Notes: generated by a model not told the origin, from the letters alone. DNA of 64,000 bases from Mesorhizobium sp. M4B.F.Ca.ET.203.01.1.1 (GCF_004791025.1 NZ_SRUO01000025.1:28060-92059); one strand, 5' to 3'; shown: positions 1 to 8,532, counted from the stretch's first letter. Made by a program: numbers and translations.

Positions 1-568
1 GGCGCGCGCAGGGGATGCCGCCGGAGGCATCGGGGGCGGGGCCGTCGGAAAGTCCTGCCGCCGATGATGTGAAGGCAAGGCCATAGGCATCCTGCATGGC
101 CGTCCTGCCGATATCGGCGGCGGAGCGCGGCGCCGCCGGGTCAGAGCCGCCGAGGCGCGCGGTGATGTCGGCGGCCGGTGCTTCGGGGAGTTGAGGCGCG
201 CTGGCTTCGGTCGACGGCGCGGCGGCATCATCGGGCGCCGGCGCCGGATTGTTCGGGGTCAGGTAGCGCGCGGGCGCCCAGCCACCGACGCGAGGGTTCT
301 CGGTGTCCTCGACCTTGCACCAGGGATTGCCGTTGACTTCGTTGCAGCCGAGATTCTTCACCGCCGCCCCGCCGGGCAGGCGCGCCTGGATCTTTCCGGT
401 CGCCGATGCGGTGGCGCGGATGTTGAGCAGGTCGTCCGGCGCGAGGCCGCTGACGATGGAAATGATGGTGCCAGGCGCGTCCTCGGCCATGGCCGGCGAG
501 GCGGCCAGCGGCAAAGCGACGGCAATCAGTGCCTGCAGCGTCGATCGGAGCGGAACTCTGCGCTTCAT
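1..568 (-). CDS. Exported SH3-domain protein, partial (runs off the left edge)
   Basis: The minus-strand frame opens at ATG 568 and stays open to base 1, so the C-terminus lies outside the window. The first ~28 residues form a signal peptide (MKRRVPLRS, then a hydrophobic stretch ending in SPAMAED). Residues ~36-90 look like a bacterial SH3 (SH3b) domain: the typical LLNIRATAS start, a K-V-x-D strand and a closing GGWAPARYL. After it comes an Ala/Pro-rich, low-complexity linker. Such proteins sit in the periplasm and often bind peptidoglycan or partner proteins. I cannot name the downstream domain. The SH3 call rests on motif resemblance. Confidence 0.72.
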   Translation of the reverse strand, partial: MKRRVPLRSTLQALIAVALPLAASPAMAEDAPGTIISIVSGLAPDDLLNIRATASATGKIQARLPGGAAVKNLGCNEVNGNPWCKVEDTENPRVGGWAPARYLTPNNPAPAPDDAAAPSTEASAPQLPEAPAADITARLGGSDPAAPRSAADIGRTAMQDAYGLAFTSSAAGLSDGPAPDASGGIPCAR

Positions 569-698
569 CCTTCGGCCATGGGCATGCACGTTCCAAAGCG
601 CGACCGACTCAAGCGCGCCACCTCAAGCCGAGGCGGTTATAGGAGACGATATGGCGCGATGTCATCTGAAACTTGGCGGTGACGGGGCGTGCCGCCGC

Positions 699-1457
699 TC
701 AGTCCGGCATGAAGCCGGTTCTGAGCGCATGCGCCCATTCCGGCCGTCCCGCCTGTTCGGCCTGCCTGGCCGCGGCCTCGTGGTCGTAATCGACGGCGAT
801 GGCCTCGAAGCGGTCGGGGCGGCCCTGCTCGCCGAGTTCGACGATGCCGTAGCGCGCATGCGGCGTGCCTTGCTCGGAAACATGCGCCGGCGGCGTGTCA
901 TCGTCATAGGCGGGGCAACCGATGCTGCCGGGGTTGAAGATGACCGGGCCGCCGGGGATGCGGATCAACTCGGCGCGATGGCTGTGTCCGCACAGCACGA
1001 TGCGGCAGGCGGGGTTGAGCGATTTCAGCCGCCGCCGGATCGCGGCCAGCGGCGCGCGCACCAGCTGGCCGTCGGTGATCGCATCGGCGAGATATTTCTC
1101 GTCATGGTCGGGGCGGGCGTGGAAGGCGACCACGCCGGGCAGGACCTCCAGCGTCAGCGGCAAGGCCAGCAGCGCCTCGCGCTGCAACCCCGTGAGCCGT
1201 TCCTGGGCGTAGCGGTCGGACGGCCACATCGTCTCGTCGGCGGGGTCCTGCGCCACGCGGCGGTCATGGTTGCCGCGCACGGTGGGCAGCTTGAGCGCCT
1301 GCAGCCGTTCCATCGTCTCGCGCGGCCAGAGCGGGCCGGAGACGCAGTCGCCGAGATTGACGGTGATATCGGCGCCGCCGCGATGCTTGAGGTCGTCGAG
1401 CACGGCGTCCAGCGCCAGCAAATTGCCGTGGATGTCGGCGAGAACCGCAATGCGCAT
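699..1457 (-). CDS. Calcineurin-like metallophosphoesterase (YfcE-type)
   Basis: The 252-residue protein has the full metallophosphoesterase signature: DIHGN near the N-terminus, GDC at ~37, GNHD at ~62 and a late GHSHR motif. These bind the two catalytic metals and hydrolyse phosphodiesters or phosphomonoesters; the substrate cannot be told from sequence. No signal peptide is visible, so it is probably cytoplasmic. Its ATG overlaps the TGA of the upstream ArsR-family gene (ATGA at 1457), which implies one transcript and translational coupling. The regulator therefore probably controls both this enzyme and the divergent MFS pump. Confidence 0.85.
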   Translation of the reverse strand: MRIAVLADIHGNLLALDAVLDDLKHRGGADITVNLGDCVSGPLWPRETMERLQALKLPTVRGNHDRRVAQDPADETMWPSDRYAQERLTGLQREALLALPLTLEVLPGVVAFHARPDHDEKYLADAITDGQLVRAPLAAIRRRLKSLNPACRIVLCGHSHRAELIRIPGGPVIFNPGSIGCPAYDDDTPPAHVSEQGTPHARYGIVELGEQGRPDRFEAIAVDYDHEAAARQAEQAGRPEWAHALRTGFMPD

Positions 1458-1813
1458 CAGGCGCCGATCTCGATCTCGGCGGCGCCGACCATGGGCAGCG
1501 CCTTGTCGTCACCGGCGGCGGCAATGACACTGTCGAGCAGGCCGGGGAAGCGGCGGTCGAGGTCGTCGCGGCGCAGCGTGATCATGCGGTTGGTGCCGAC
1601 CGCTTCGGTGCGGGTGACGCCGGCCTCGCGCAGCTTGGCCAGGTGATAGCTGAGGTTGGTCTTGGAGCCGAGATCGAGGAACTTGCTGCAGTTCATCGGC
1701 ACGCCTTCCTTGCTCGCCAGGAAGCGTACGATGGCAAGCCTGGTCGGGTCGCCGAGCACGGCGAGCACGATCGGCAGGCTGATCTGGTCAGCATTGGGGT
1801 GAGGCAAGGTCAT
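1457..1813 (-). CDS. ArsR-family winged-helix repressor
   Basis: A 118-residue protein with the compact ArsR fold: LGDPTRLAIVRFLA as helix 2, then a recognition helix region around SKTNLSYHLAKLREAG, followed by a short wing (GTNRMITLR). Only one Cys is visible and there is no ELCVC metal box, so it is probably not a classical metal sensor. It lies divergent to an MFS pump and coupled to a phosphoesterase. The perfect palindrome at 1976-1993 in the shared promoter region is its likely operator. ArsR regulators beside a single MFS pump are common in rhizobia. Confidence 0.85.
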   Translation of the reverse strand: MTLPHPNADQISLPIVLAVLGDPTRLAIVRFLASKEGVPMNCSKFLDLGSKTNLSYHLAKLREAGVTRTEAVGTNRMITLRRDDLDRRFPGLLDSVIAAAGDDKALPMVGAAEIEIGA

Positions 1814-1975
1814 CCCCGGGAATTAAGCACAATCCGGGCCGATTTCAACGCGTCTCCTTCTGCGGCGGGGGCAAACGATCCGTTGATCGCGGGCTCTGTC
1901 CTGACACAGGGCTGTCAGCAGGGTTCAGCTATTTTCCCTTGGCTTCATTGACACCATGCCCTGCCATGTCCAATT

Positions 1976-1993
1976 GTTCAATAACTTTTGAAC
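1976..1993. promoter_or_regulatory. Probable ArsR operator (perfect inverted repeat)
   Basis: GTTCAA and TTGAAC flank a 6-base spacer, 16 bases before the MFS start codon. It is the only perfect dyad in the divergent ArsR/MFS region, which fits repression by the neighbouring ArsR protein. Binding itself is inferred. Confidence 0.55.
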
Positions 1994-2009
1994 TAAAGGA
2001 CACTCCCCC

Positions 2010-3188
2010 ATGGACAAGCGGATCTTCTGGCTTGCGCTCGGATCGTTCGCGATCTCGACCGAAGGCTTCGTCATCTCCAGCCTTCTGCCCGACATCGCAG
2101 CCGATGCCGGCATCTCGATTCCGCTCGCCGGGTCGCTGATCACCGCTTTCGCGCTCGCCTATGCGTTCGGCACGCCGATCCTGGCCACGCTGACCGGCGA
2201 ATGGGACCGTCGCCGCGTCATCCTGTGGACGCTGGTGTTCTTCGTGCTCGGCAACATCGTTGCGGCGCTGAGCTCGTCCTTCGAACTGCTGCTGATCGCA
2301 CGCATCATCATGGCGCTGTCGTCCGGCCTGTTCGCCGCGACCGCGCAAGGCACGGCCGTGGCGCTGGTCGACGACCATCACCGGGCACGCGCCATCGCCG
2401 TCGTCGTCGGAGGCACCACGGTGGCGGTTGCCGTCGGCGCGCCGCTCGGCGCGCTTGTCGCGGCCGTCGCCGGCTGGCGCGGCACCTTCTTCGCCATTGC
2501 CGGGCTCGGCGCGCTGGCCGGCGCGATCCTGTGGTGGCGGCTGCCGCGCGGCATCATCGGCACCAGGCTCCCGCTCAAGGCGCGGCTGGCGGCGGCGCTT
2601 CGGCCCGGCGTGATGCCGATCCTTTTGACCACCGCCCTGGCGCTGGTCGGCGCGTTTACCGTCTTCAGCTTCATCGCGCCGCTGGCCATCCAGAGCGGCG
2701 GCTTGAGCCCGCTGGCGCTGCCCGGCATGCTGCTCGCCTTCGGCGCCGGCGCCGTCATCGGCAACATCGCCGGCGGGCAGGCCGCCGACCGCTTCGGCGC
2801 GACTCGCACCGTCGCCTGGTCGCTGGCGCTGAGCGCTGCCATGCTGGTCACCTTCTCCCTGATCCCGACCTTGCTGCCGCAGCATATCGCCGGGCCGGCG
2901 CTGATGGCGATGATGGTGCCGTGGGGCATCGTCGGCTGGGCCTTCCCTCCGGCGCAGGCGAGCCGCATCATCAAGCTCGCCCCGGACGCCGCCCCGATCG
3001 TGCTCTCGCTCAACGCCTCGGCGCTCTATCTCGGCGTGGCGCTGGGCGCGGTTGTCGGGGGCGCGGTGCTGCGCTTCGGCGTGCCGGCCGATCTCGGGCT
3101 GGTCGCGGCGGTGTTTCCGATCGTGGGCCTGGGTATCGTGCTGGCCGGTCGGGCATTGGCCCGCCCGGTCGCAATGCCGGCCGAGTAG
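2010..3188 (+). CDS. MFS efflux transporter (DHA1, AraJ/YdhP-like)
   Basis: The 392-residue protein has about twelve hydrophobic segments. It carries the MFS motif A variant after TM2 (GEWDRRRVI) and a motif-C-like glycine-rich TM5 (VGAPLGALVA). The family exports sugars, drugs or purine-like compounds by proton antiport; the substrate here is unknown. The start ATG follows an AAAGGA ribosome site and directly follows the palindromic operator, so expression is probably induced when the divergent ArsR protein binds its ligand. The adjacent phosphoesterase may act on the same compound, but that is a guess. Confidence 0.85.
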   Translation: MDKRIFWLALGSFAISTEGFVISSLLPDIAADAGISIPLAGSLITAFALAYAFGTPILATLTGEWDRRRVILWTLVFFVLGNIVAALSSSFELLLIARIIMALSSGLFAATAQGTAVALVDDHHRARAIAVVVGGTTVAVAVGAPLGALVAAVAGWRGTFFAIAGLGALAGAILWWRLPRGIIGTRLPLKARLAAALRPGVMPILLTTALALVGAFTVFSFIAPLAIQSGGLSPLALPGMLLAFGAGAVIGNIAGGQAADRFGATRTVAWSLALSAAMLVTFSLIPTLLPQHIAGPALMAMMVPWGIVGWAFPPAQASRIIKLAPDAAPIVLSLNASALYLGVALGAVVGGAVLRFGVPADLGLVAAVFPIVGLGIVLAGRALARPVAMPAE

Positions 3189-3202
3189 CCGCTGCAAAGC
3201 TG

Positions 3203-3301
3203 GAGCATGATCCCGGAAAGTGGGAACCGGTTTTCGGAAAAGATCATGGTCCAACAAAGAATTAGATCAGGACGACGATTCAACGAAACGTCATCCTGAT
3301 C
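3203..3301. repeat. Intergenic palindromic repeat, family C, with a second hairpin
   Basis: GAGCATGATC (3203) pairs with GATCATGGTC (ends 3251) around a core that on the minus strand reads CCGAAAACCGGTTCCCACTT. A second hairpin follows (GATCAGGACGACG at 3265 against CGTCATCCTGATC ending 3301). The same element type recurs at 60756-60806. It lies between convergent MFS and MarR genes. Confidence 0.7.
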
Positions 3302-3320
3302 TGGATTGGCGGCCGCTTCT

Positions 3321-3785
3321 TCAGAGCGAAGGAGCGGCCGCCGGCATTTCCAGATCGAGATCAGCCACCGCGTCCAGAGCCGCGCGCAGCTTCGCCGCCT
3401 GCTCGGCGCCGACCTTGTCCTCGAACTGCTGCTGCGCAGCGCTCCACAGCTTGATCGCCTCGCCAAGCTTGACGTTGCCCTGCGGCGTCAGCCGCACGCG
3501 CTTGACGCGGCGGTCGTCCTTGTCGGCAAAGGTCTCGACATAGCCGTCGCGGATCAGCGGCTTCAGCGTGTGCCCGAGGGCCGAGAGGTCCATGATCAGC
3601 GCCTCGGCGATGGTGCCCATTGCCGGCTCGCTGCTGACATGGATCTGAAAGAGCAGGCCGAACTGCGTGCCCTTCAGGCCCGATGGTGCCAGCGCGTCAT
3701 CATAGAAGCGGCCGAGGCTCCGCGCGGCGCGCCGCAGCGTGGCGTTGTTGCAGCGGCTGAATCCTGGCTTGTGGGATTCGGTCAT
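3321..3785 (-). CDS. MarR-family transcriptional regulator
   Basis: A 154-residue MarR-type protein. The central winged helix includes the conserved LSALGHTLKPLIRDGYV recognition helix and the DDRRVKRVRLTPQG wing. The start at 3785 (MTESHKPG) is chosen because AAGGAGCGAAC lies just upstream; a longer frame to 3866 has no such site. It is divergent to an SDR oxidoreductase, and a perfect palindrome GTGGCATATGCCAC sits in the shared promoter. It most likely represses the SDR gene and itself and releases on binding a small phenolic or electrophilic ligand, as is usual for the family. Confidence 0.85.
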   Translation of the reverse strand: MTESHKPGFSRCNNATLRRAARSLGRFYDDALAPSGLKGTQFGLLFQIHVSSEPAMGTIAEALIMDLSALGHTLKPLIRDGYVETFADKDDRRVKRVRLTPQGNVKLGEAIKLWSAAQQQFEDKVGAEQAAKLRAALDAVADLDLEMPAAAPSL

Positions 3786-3848
3786 GTTCGCTCCTTGGCG
3801 GCGAAAAGCTGCGCCGGCCTGCCGCAAAAATAGTTTTTGCCGCCGCCG

Positions 3849-3898
3849 TTGACAAGATAGTGGCATATACCTATTTCGGCAAAAGTGGCATATGCCAC
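3849..3898 (+). promoter_or_regulatory. Divergent promoter with MarR operators
   Basis: TTGACA (3849-3854) and TATTTC (3872-3877) are 17 bases apart and form a good sigma-70 promoter for the SDR gene. GTGGCATATGCCAC (3885-3898) is a perfect 14-base palindrome. A partial copy, GTGGCATATAC, lies at 3860-3870 between the -35 and -10 boxes. Occupation by the adjacent MarR would block polymerase. Confidence 0.6.
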
Positions 3899-3977
3899 TA
3901 ATTGAAATCGGAGGTTATCGGCGGGTGACATGGTCATCATCGCCGAACCCGAGCGAAGCGAACAAAGGAACGGGACA

Positions 3978-4772
3978 ATGAGCACGAAGGACAACAAGGG
4001 CACGGCCGTCATCACCGGGGCTTCCTCGGGCATCGGCGCGGTCTATGCCGACCGGCTGGCCGGGCAGGGCTACGACCTGGTGCTGGTGGCGCGGCGCGCC
4101 GACCGGCTGCAGGAGGTGGCGGACAGGCTGGCTTATGCCTATGGCCGCAAGGTCAAGACGATTGTCGCCGATCTAGCCGACGACAGCGACCTGCGCCGGG
4201 TCGAGCAGGCGATCGCGACGGACGAGAGCGTGACGCTGCTGATCAACAATGCCGGCATGGGCGGCATCGAGACGGTCGCCGACGCCGATGCCGACGCGGC
4301 CGAGAGCATGATCAAGGTCAATGTCGTTGCCTTGACGCGCTTGACCCGCGCGGCGCTGCCGGGGCTGCTGGCGCGCAACCACGGCGCCATCGTCAACATC
4401 GCCTCGGTGGTCGCCTACGGCATCGCGGTCGGCGGCATCTACAGCGGCACCAAGGCCTATGTCGTCAACTTCACCGAAGCGCTGCAGAAGGAGGTCGCCG
4501 GCACCGCGGTGAGGGCGCAGGTCGTGCTGCCCGGACCGATCCGCACCGAGTTCTGGGACGCCTCCGGGATCAGCCTCGACAGGATCAACCAGGACTGGGT
4601 GATGAGCGCCGACGACCTGGTCGACGCCGCCCTTGCCGGCCTTGCCCAGGGCGAGACCGTCACCGCGCCCGGACTTGCCGATCCGGCCGGTCTGGACACC
4701 TATCTCGGCGCGCGGGACCAGTTCTACGGCAGCCTGTTCGCCGGCAAGCCGGCGGCGCGCTACGCGGTCTAA
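3978..4772 (+). CDS. Short-chain dehydrogenase/reductase (classical SDR)
   Basis: A 264-residue Rossmann-fold oxidoreductase. TGASSGIG near residue 10 binds the NAD(P) cofactor, NNAG follows at about 87, and the catalytic Ser and YSGTK (Tyr-x-x-x-Lys) are present. The Arg-rich segment after strand 2 (VARRADRL) suggests NADP preference. The start at 3978 follows AAAGGA; an upstream ATG at 3930 has no ribosome site. The divergent MarR suggests a role in handling a xenobiotic or reactive carbonyl. The substrate is not deducible. Confidence 0.88.
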   Translation: MSTKDNKGTAVITGASSGIGAVYADRLAGQGYDLVLVARRADRLQEVADRLAYAYGRKVKTIVADLADDSDLRRVEQAIATDESVTLLINNAGMGGIETVADADADAAESMIKVNVVALTRLTRAALPGLLARNHGAIVNIASVVAYGIAVGGIYSGTKAYVVNFTEALQKEVAGTAVRAQVVLPGPIRTEFWDASGISLDRINQDWVMSADDLVDAALAGLAQGETVTAPGLADPAGLDTYLGARDQFYGSLFAGKPAARYAV

Positions 4773-4813
4773 GTCCCAGTCGTCTGGCGGCCAGCCTGAG
4801 TGTCTGTTCTCCC

Positions 4814-4853
4814 CAATTCCGGACGGAAACCGCTGCGCAAGTTCCTGGAATTG
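4814..4853. repeat. Intergenic palindromic repeat, family A
   Basis: CAATTCC at the left pairs with GGAATTG at the right around a core GGAAACCGCTGCGCAAGTTC. It lies between the convergent SDR and LysE genes. A fuller copy is at 7426-7469. Confidence 0.7.
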
Positions 4854-4854
4854 C

Positions 4855-5454
4855 TTAGACTGGCCGCCACATCTGCAGGATCGAGGCGGCCAGCAGCAGG
4901 CCAAGCACGATGTTGAGGGCGCGCCATTGCCGCTCGGTCTTGAGCAGCCGGGCGAGCAGCGCGCCGGCCACGCACCACAGCGACAGCGAGAACGCCGCGG
5001 CAAGGCCGAACACCGCGCCGAGCAGCAGCGCGAGCCGCAAGGGTCCGTCGGCAAGCGCTGCGAAGGATGCCGCGGCGCCCAGCCCCATCGCCCAGCCCTT
5101 GGGGTTCATCCACTGAATGCCGGCGCCACCGAAAAAGCTGTTCGGCCTGGCCATGGACACGTCGAGATTGGGCGGGCCGCTGCGGCCGATCTTGACTGCC
5201 AGCCAGATCAGATAGAGCGAACCCGCGATCTTCATCGCCAGCTGCAAGGACGGCACGGCGGCGAGCAGCCCGGCAAGCCCGGCGGCACCAGCCGCCGCCA
5301 CCGTGGCCAGGCCGGCGGCGCTGCCGGCCATCAGCGGCACGGAGCGGCGAAAGCCGAACTGCGCGCCGGAGGCCGTCGACAGGGTCGTGGCGATGCCGGG
5401 CGTCGAGGTGGAGATGAGCGCGAACAGCACGAGGGGAAGGAGGGTTTCGGGCAT
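4855..5454 (-). CDS. LysE/RhtB-family amino-acid exporter
   Basis: A 199-residue inner-membrane protein with about six hydrophobic helices. It has the family hallmarks near the N-terminus (STPGIATTLSTASGAQFGFRR) and the conserved KxxGxxYLIWLAxK-like helix (IAGSLYLIWLAVK), followed by WMNPKGW. Members export basic or neutral amino acids. The start at 5454 (MPETLLPL) has AAGGAG just upstream; the frame reaches 5481 but without a ribosome site. A LysR regulator is divergent to it, the usual arrangement for LysE-type exporters (compare lysE/lysG), so export is probably induced by the amino acid. Confidence 0.85.
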   Translation of the reverse strand: MPETLLPLVLFALISTSTPGIATTLSTASGAQFGFRRSVPLMAGSAAGLATVAAAGAAGLAGLLAAVPSLQLAMKIAGSLYLIWLAVKIGRSGPPNLDVSMARPNSFFGGAGIQWMNPKGWAMGLGAAASFAALADGPLRLALLLGAVFGLAAAFSLSLWCVAGALLARLLKTERQWRALNIVLGLLLAASILQMWRPV

Positions 5455-5505
5455 GCAGGCTCCTTGCGCGGGAACCGACATGCTAAGGTTTGCCAGATAT
5501 CAGTA

Positions 5506-5549
5506 AATGCAATGTTTGATATGGTTTGCATTAGCATCTATAATGCAAA
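5506..5549. promoter_or_regulatory. LysR binding region with three AATGCAA half-sites
   Basis: AATGCAA (5506-5512), its inverse TTTGCATT (5525-5532) and AATGCAAA (5542-5549) are spaced about 18-19 bases apart in the lysE/lysR divergent region. This matches the usual recognition and activation half-site layout of LysR proteins. The function is inferred. Confidence 0.5.
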
Positions 5550-5550
5550 A

Positions 5551-6420
5551 ATGATCCGCAATCTCGACACCGCCTTGATCCGAACCTTCGTCACCGTCGC
5601 CGACAGGGCCAGCATGACGGCGGCGGCCAATGCGCTCAATCTGACGCAAGGCGCCGTCAGTCAGCAAATCAAGCGGCTGGAGGACGTTCTTGGCTGCAGC
5701 CTGTTCGAGCGTGACCGGCGCGGCCTGCGGCTGACCCGCGCCGGCGAGCGGCTGTTCGGCAAGGGCAAGCGCCTGCTCGCGCTCAACGACGAGATCTGGA
5801 CCGAGATGGCCGGCAGCGCGGTTGCGGGGAAGGTGCGCCTCGGCGTGCCTTACGACCTTGTCGGCACGTTGCTTGCGCCGGTGCTGAAAGCCTACGCCGA
5901 AGCCCATCCGCAGGTTGAGATTTCGCTGGTTTGCGCTTCCTCGCCGGAGCTTGCGGCGGCGCTTGCGGCCGGAACGATCGATCTCGCCATCATCGAGGAA
6001 CGAGCCGGCCCCACCGCCGGCGAATGCCTGCTCGTCGACCGACTGGTCTGGGTCGGAGCGAGAGGCGGCTCGGCACGCCTGAAGCGCCCGCTGCCGGTGT
6101 CGATGGTGGCCGACACCTGCGCGTTTCGTCCGTCAGTGCTCGCTGCCCTCGGCGCGCATGGGCTCGACTGGCGCACTGTGTTCGAGAACGGCAACATCGA
6201 TGCCACGACCGCTACGGTCCGTTCCGACCTTGCCGTCACCACCTGGCTGGCATCGACCGTGCCCGCCGATCTCGACATCCTGTCGTCCGGTCCGGACCTT
6301 CCGGCGTTGCCGAGTTTCGCCATCAACCTGCATCTGCCGAAGCATGGCATCGAGCCCGCTGCGCGAGAGTTTGCGCGACACATCCGCGATGGGCTCGTGC
6401 GGCGGCCGGTGGCCGCTTGA
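5551..6420 (+). CDS. LysR-family transcriptional regulator
   Basis: A 289-residue LysR protein. The N-terminal winged helix-turn-helix (MTAAANALNLTQGAVSQQIK) is followed by the linker helix and a periplasmic-binding-like effector domain from about residue 90 (GKVRLGVPYDLVGTLLAPVL). The start at 5551 (MIRNLDTAL) is the only Met in the right place before the first helix; the open frame extends far upstream but without LysR-like sequence. It is divergent to the LysE exporter and probably activates it. Effector identity is unknown. Confidence 0.88.
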   Translation: MIRNLDTALIRTFVTVADRASMTAAANALNLTQGAVSQQIKRLEDVLGCSLFERDRRGLRLTRAGERLFGKGKRLLALNDEIWTEMAGSAVAGKVRLGVPYDLVGTLLAPVLKAYAEAHPQVEISLVCASSPELAAALAAGTIDLAIIEERAGPTAGECLLVDRLVWVGARGGSARLKRPLPVSMVADTCAFRPSVLAALGAHGLDWRTVFENGNIDATTATVRSDLAVTTWLASTVPADLDILSSGPDLPALPSFAINLHLPKHGIEPAAREFARHIRDGLVRRPVAA

Positions 6421-6440
6421 GCTCGAGCAGAACTTGGGTT

Positions 6441-6649
6441 CCTCTCCCCCGTCGATCGGGGGAGAGGTGTCGAGCGAAGCTCGACGGAGTGGGGGTCGAC
6501 CTGGGCTCGGGCGTTGTTACTTCAAGCCGGCGCCTCGCCCTTATTGAGGCGCCGCCGCGAGTTGTCAGCGAGGGTGTATTTGAGGAGCGTCTTCCCCCAC
6601 TCCGTCGCTGCTCCGCAGCGCCACCTCTCCCCCCTCCGGAGGGAGAGGA
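6441..6649. repeat. Large interrupted inverted repeat, CCTCTCCCCC type
   Basis: Two modules face each other. The left has CCTCTCCCCC / GGGGGAGAGG and ends GACGGAGTGGGGG (6483-6495). The right starts CCCCCACTCCGTC (6594-6606) and ends in its own CCTCTCCCCC / GGGAGAGG hairpin. The ~100 bases between show nothing recognisable. Similar stretches occur at 63718-63842. This is a dispersed repeat between convergent genes. Confidence 0.6.
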
Positions 6650-6670
6650 AAGGTGCCAATGCCCGCCCCG

Positions 6671-7321
6671 CTACTTCCAGTTCCTGCGCCGCTCGAGCTC
6701 GGCATCCGACGGCTTGTCCTGAGCAAAGGAGCCAGTGCGGATCTCGCCGCCGCGCTCATACGTCGCCATGATGACGCCGGTGGTGGTGGCCTGTGACTTG
6801 ACGAGCTTGAAGGCGGCCGGCATCGCATTGTCACCGAACAGCCGCTTGCCCTTGCCCAGCAGCAGCGGGAAGGTCATCAGCTTGATCTCATCGATCAGCC
6901 CGTTGGCGAGCAGCGTCTGGATCAGGTTGCCCGATCCCTGGATGAGCAGGTCGGGTCCGTCTTCCTGCTTGAGCTGCCTGAGCCTTGCGACCACATCGGA
7001 CCCAAGCGGCTCGGTGTTTTCCCAGGTCAGCGAATCCGGGCGGTGCGTCGCCACATATTTGGTCGCAGGGTTGAAGGCATCTGCGATCTGATCCTTCTGG
7101 TACGGCCAATAGGCGGCGAAGATGTCGTAGGTTCGGCGGCCGAGCAGCAGGGCGAAGGGTTTGGAAAACAGTTCCTCCATGGCCACGCCCGCCACCTCGT
7201 CGAAATAGTGGAACGTCCAGCCGCCGAACTTGAAGCCGCCAACCGGATCCTCTTCCGGACCGCCGGGCGCCTGCATGACGCCGTCGAGGCTGACGAATGT
7301 GGCAGCGATGATCTTCCTCAT
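6671..7321 (-). CDS. Dihydrofolate-reductase-like / RibD C-terminal domain protein
   Basis: A 216-residue protein of the YyaP/YwjB type. It has the opening strand MRKIIAATFVSLDGVMQAPGG, the LLLGRRTYDIFAAYW loop and a GSGNLIQTLLANGLIDEI segment, which together are typical of the RibD C-terminal reductase fold. These are soluble NADPH-binding proteins of mostly unknown substrate. The start at 7321 is preceded by GGGAGAGTT; the longer frame to 7429 has no such site. It lies downstream of the PCMT-like gene on the same strand, with a 149-base gap that holds a palindromic repeat, so a shared transcript is doubtful. Confidence 0.82.
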   Translation of the reverse strand: MRKIIAATFVSLDGVMQAPGGPEEDPVGGFKFGGWTFHYFDEVAGVAMEELFSKPFALLLGRRTYDIFAAYWPYQKDQIADAFNPATKYVATHRPDSLTWENTEPLGSDVVARLRQLKQEDGPDLLIQGSGNLIQTLLANGLIDEIKLMTFPLLLGKGKRLFGDNAMPAAFKLVKSQATTTGVIMATYERGGEIRTGSFAQDKPSDAELERRRNWK

Positions 7322-7425
7322 TGGAACTCTCCCTTTTCGTGATCCGCGCCATCGGGCCGGATCTTGGCCAAGAGCGGCTCGGCGTTTCATGGAATCGCTG
7401 ATCTGCTCTAAGTATTTGTTTTGAC

Positions 7426-7469
7426 GCAATTCCGGACGGAAAACCGCTGCGCACTTTTCCTGGAATTGC
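7426..7469. repeat. Intergenic palindromic repeat, family A
   Basis: GCAATTCC (7426) pairs with GGAATTGC (ends 7469). The core between reads GGAAAACCGCTGCGCACTTT. The element abuts the stop codon of the PCMT-like gene (7471). It shares its core with families B and C. Confidence 0.75.
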
Positions 7470-7470
7470 T

Positions 7471-8370
7471 CTAAGGACGCCTGGACGGGCGTCGGCCCGA
7501 CAGCGGCCGCAAAAGATTCTGCCGCTCAGCGCGCTCATCCCCGCTGCCGTCGACGCCTCGCGACGAAAACCAGACGTCGCCGATGATGGCAGTGGCGGTG
7601 CGGTCCGGCGCCTTGTCGCTGATCAGCCAGATCGAGCGGCTGCGCGCCGCCTTTTCGCGATCGGGGATTTTCGCCAAGGGGTCCGTGGTCGATGCGCCGA
7701 CGCAAGGGATGAACCACGAGCCCATGAACGGGCGGCAGGCAAAGCCGGATTCCGTGCTGGTCACCAGCACGGCCAGCGCGACGCGTTCGGCAGGGCGCCA
7801 TGGGAAGACCATGCGGCCGCCCGGCTTCAGCGCCTTCAGCCAGGCGGCCGGAGGCGCTGCCACGCCGGCATTGACATAGACGATGTCGGACGGCGGCAGT
7901 GGGCTCGCTACGGCATTGCCGTGGATGACCGTCACGTTGCCAAAGGCGGCGAGGTTCTCCTCGGCCCGGGCGGCAAGTGCTGCGTCAAGCTCGAAGGCGA
8001 TGACCGCGCCGGGCGCGACCAGCTTCGCCAGCAGCGCGGTGTAATAGCCGGTGCCGGCGCCGATATGGGTGACGACCTCCCCTGGCTTGGGCGCGACCTT
8101 GCCGATCCACATGGCGTGCAGGATGGGCTCGCCATTGTTGATGCCCTTGTCGGCATCGAGCGCCACCAGCACGTTCTGGTAGATGTGGGAGGGATCTGCG
8201 GTCGGCGTCTCGACCCTGCCGTCACCGGCGACGACGGTCCACGGCCCCGGCCCGAGAAAGGCCTCGCGCGGCACCGTGGCGAAGGCCTCCTCGAGGCGCG
8301 GATCGGCCGAGCCGGCATGGGCGGCCATCAGTCGGGCGTAGAATTGGCGGGCCTCGGCGGTTCCGGTCAT
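7471..8370 (-). CDS. Protein-L-isoaspartate O-methyltransferase-like SAM enzyme
   Basis: A 299-residue class I methyltransferase. The SAM-binding motif I is VTHIGAGTGYYTALLA at about residue 100, preceded by PREAFLGPGPW, which matches the PCMT family. The canonical PCMT repairs isoaspartyl residues, but this protein has an extra ~80-residue C-terminal tail rich in Arg, so the substrate may differ. It stands alone between two repeats and has no obvious partner gene. The ATG at 8370 was kept because the first 20 residues already match the family. Confidence 0.75.
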   Translation of the reverse strand: MTGTAEARQFYARLMAAHAGSADPRLEEAFATVPREAFLGPGPWTVVAGDGRVETPTADPSHIYQNVLVALDADKGINNGEPILHAMWIGKVAPKPGEVVTHIGAGTGYYTALLAKLVAPGAVIAFELDAALAARAEENLAAFGNVTVIHGNAVASPLPPSDIVYVNAGVAAPPAAWLKALKPGGRMVFPWRPAERVALAVLVTSTESGFACRPFMGSWFIPCVGASTTDPLAKIPDREKAARSRSIWLISDKAPDRTATAIIGDVWFSSRGVDGSGDERAERQNLLRPLSGRRPSRRP

Positions 8371-8479
8371 GGTGGCTTGAGAAGATAGCGCGGCCCGCGG
8401 ATTTGTCGCGGTGGCGCGGGTCCCCGGGCGTGCCGCGCCTGGAGGAATTCAGGCGGCACGCCTCAAGTCGCTTGCTTTC

Positions 8480-8527
8480 ATGCATGTCGTCGTCCCAAAC
8501 CGCAGCGCACTCTTGGGCGACGTGCAT
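8480..8527. repeat. Intergenic palindromic repeat, family B
   Basis: ATGCATGTCG (8480) pairs imperfectly with CGACGTGCAT (ends 8527). The core reads CCCAAACCGCAGCGCACTCT. It lies five bases before the mntH stop codon (8533). A second copy is at 16791-16835. Confidence 0.7.
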
Positions 8528-8532
8528 TGTTC

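Noticed and set aside
1929..3257. Minus-strand open frame of 442 codons over the MFS gene
   Set aside because: Asp/Arg/Gly/Gln-rich shadow with no hydrophobic pattern; the plus-strand MFS has clear helices.
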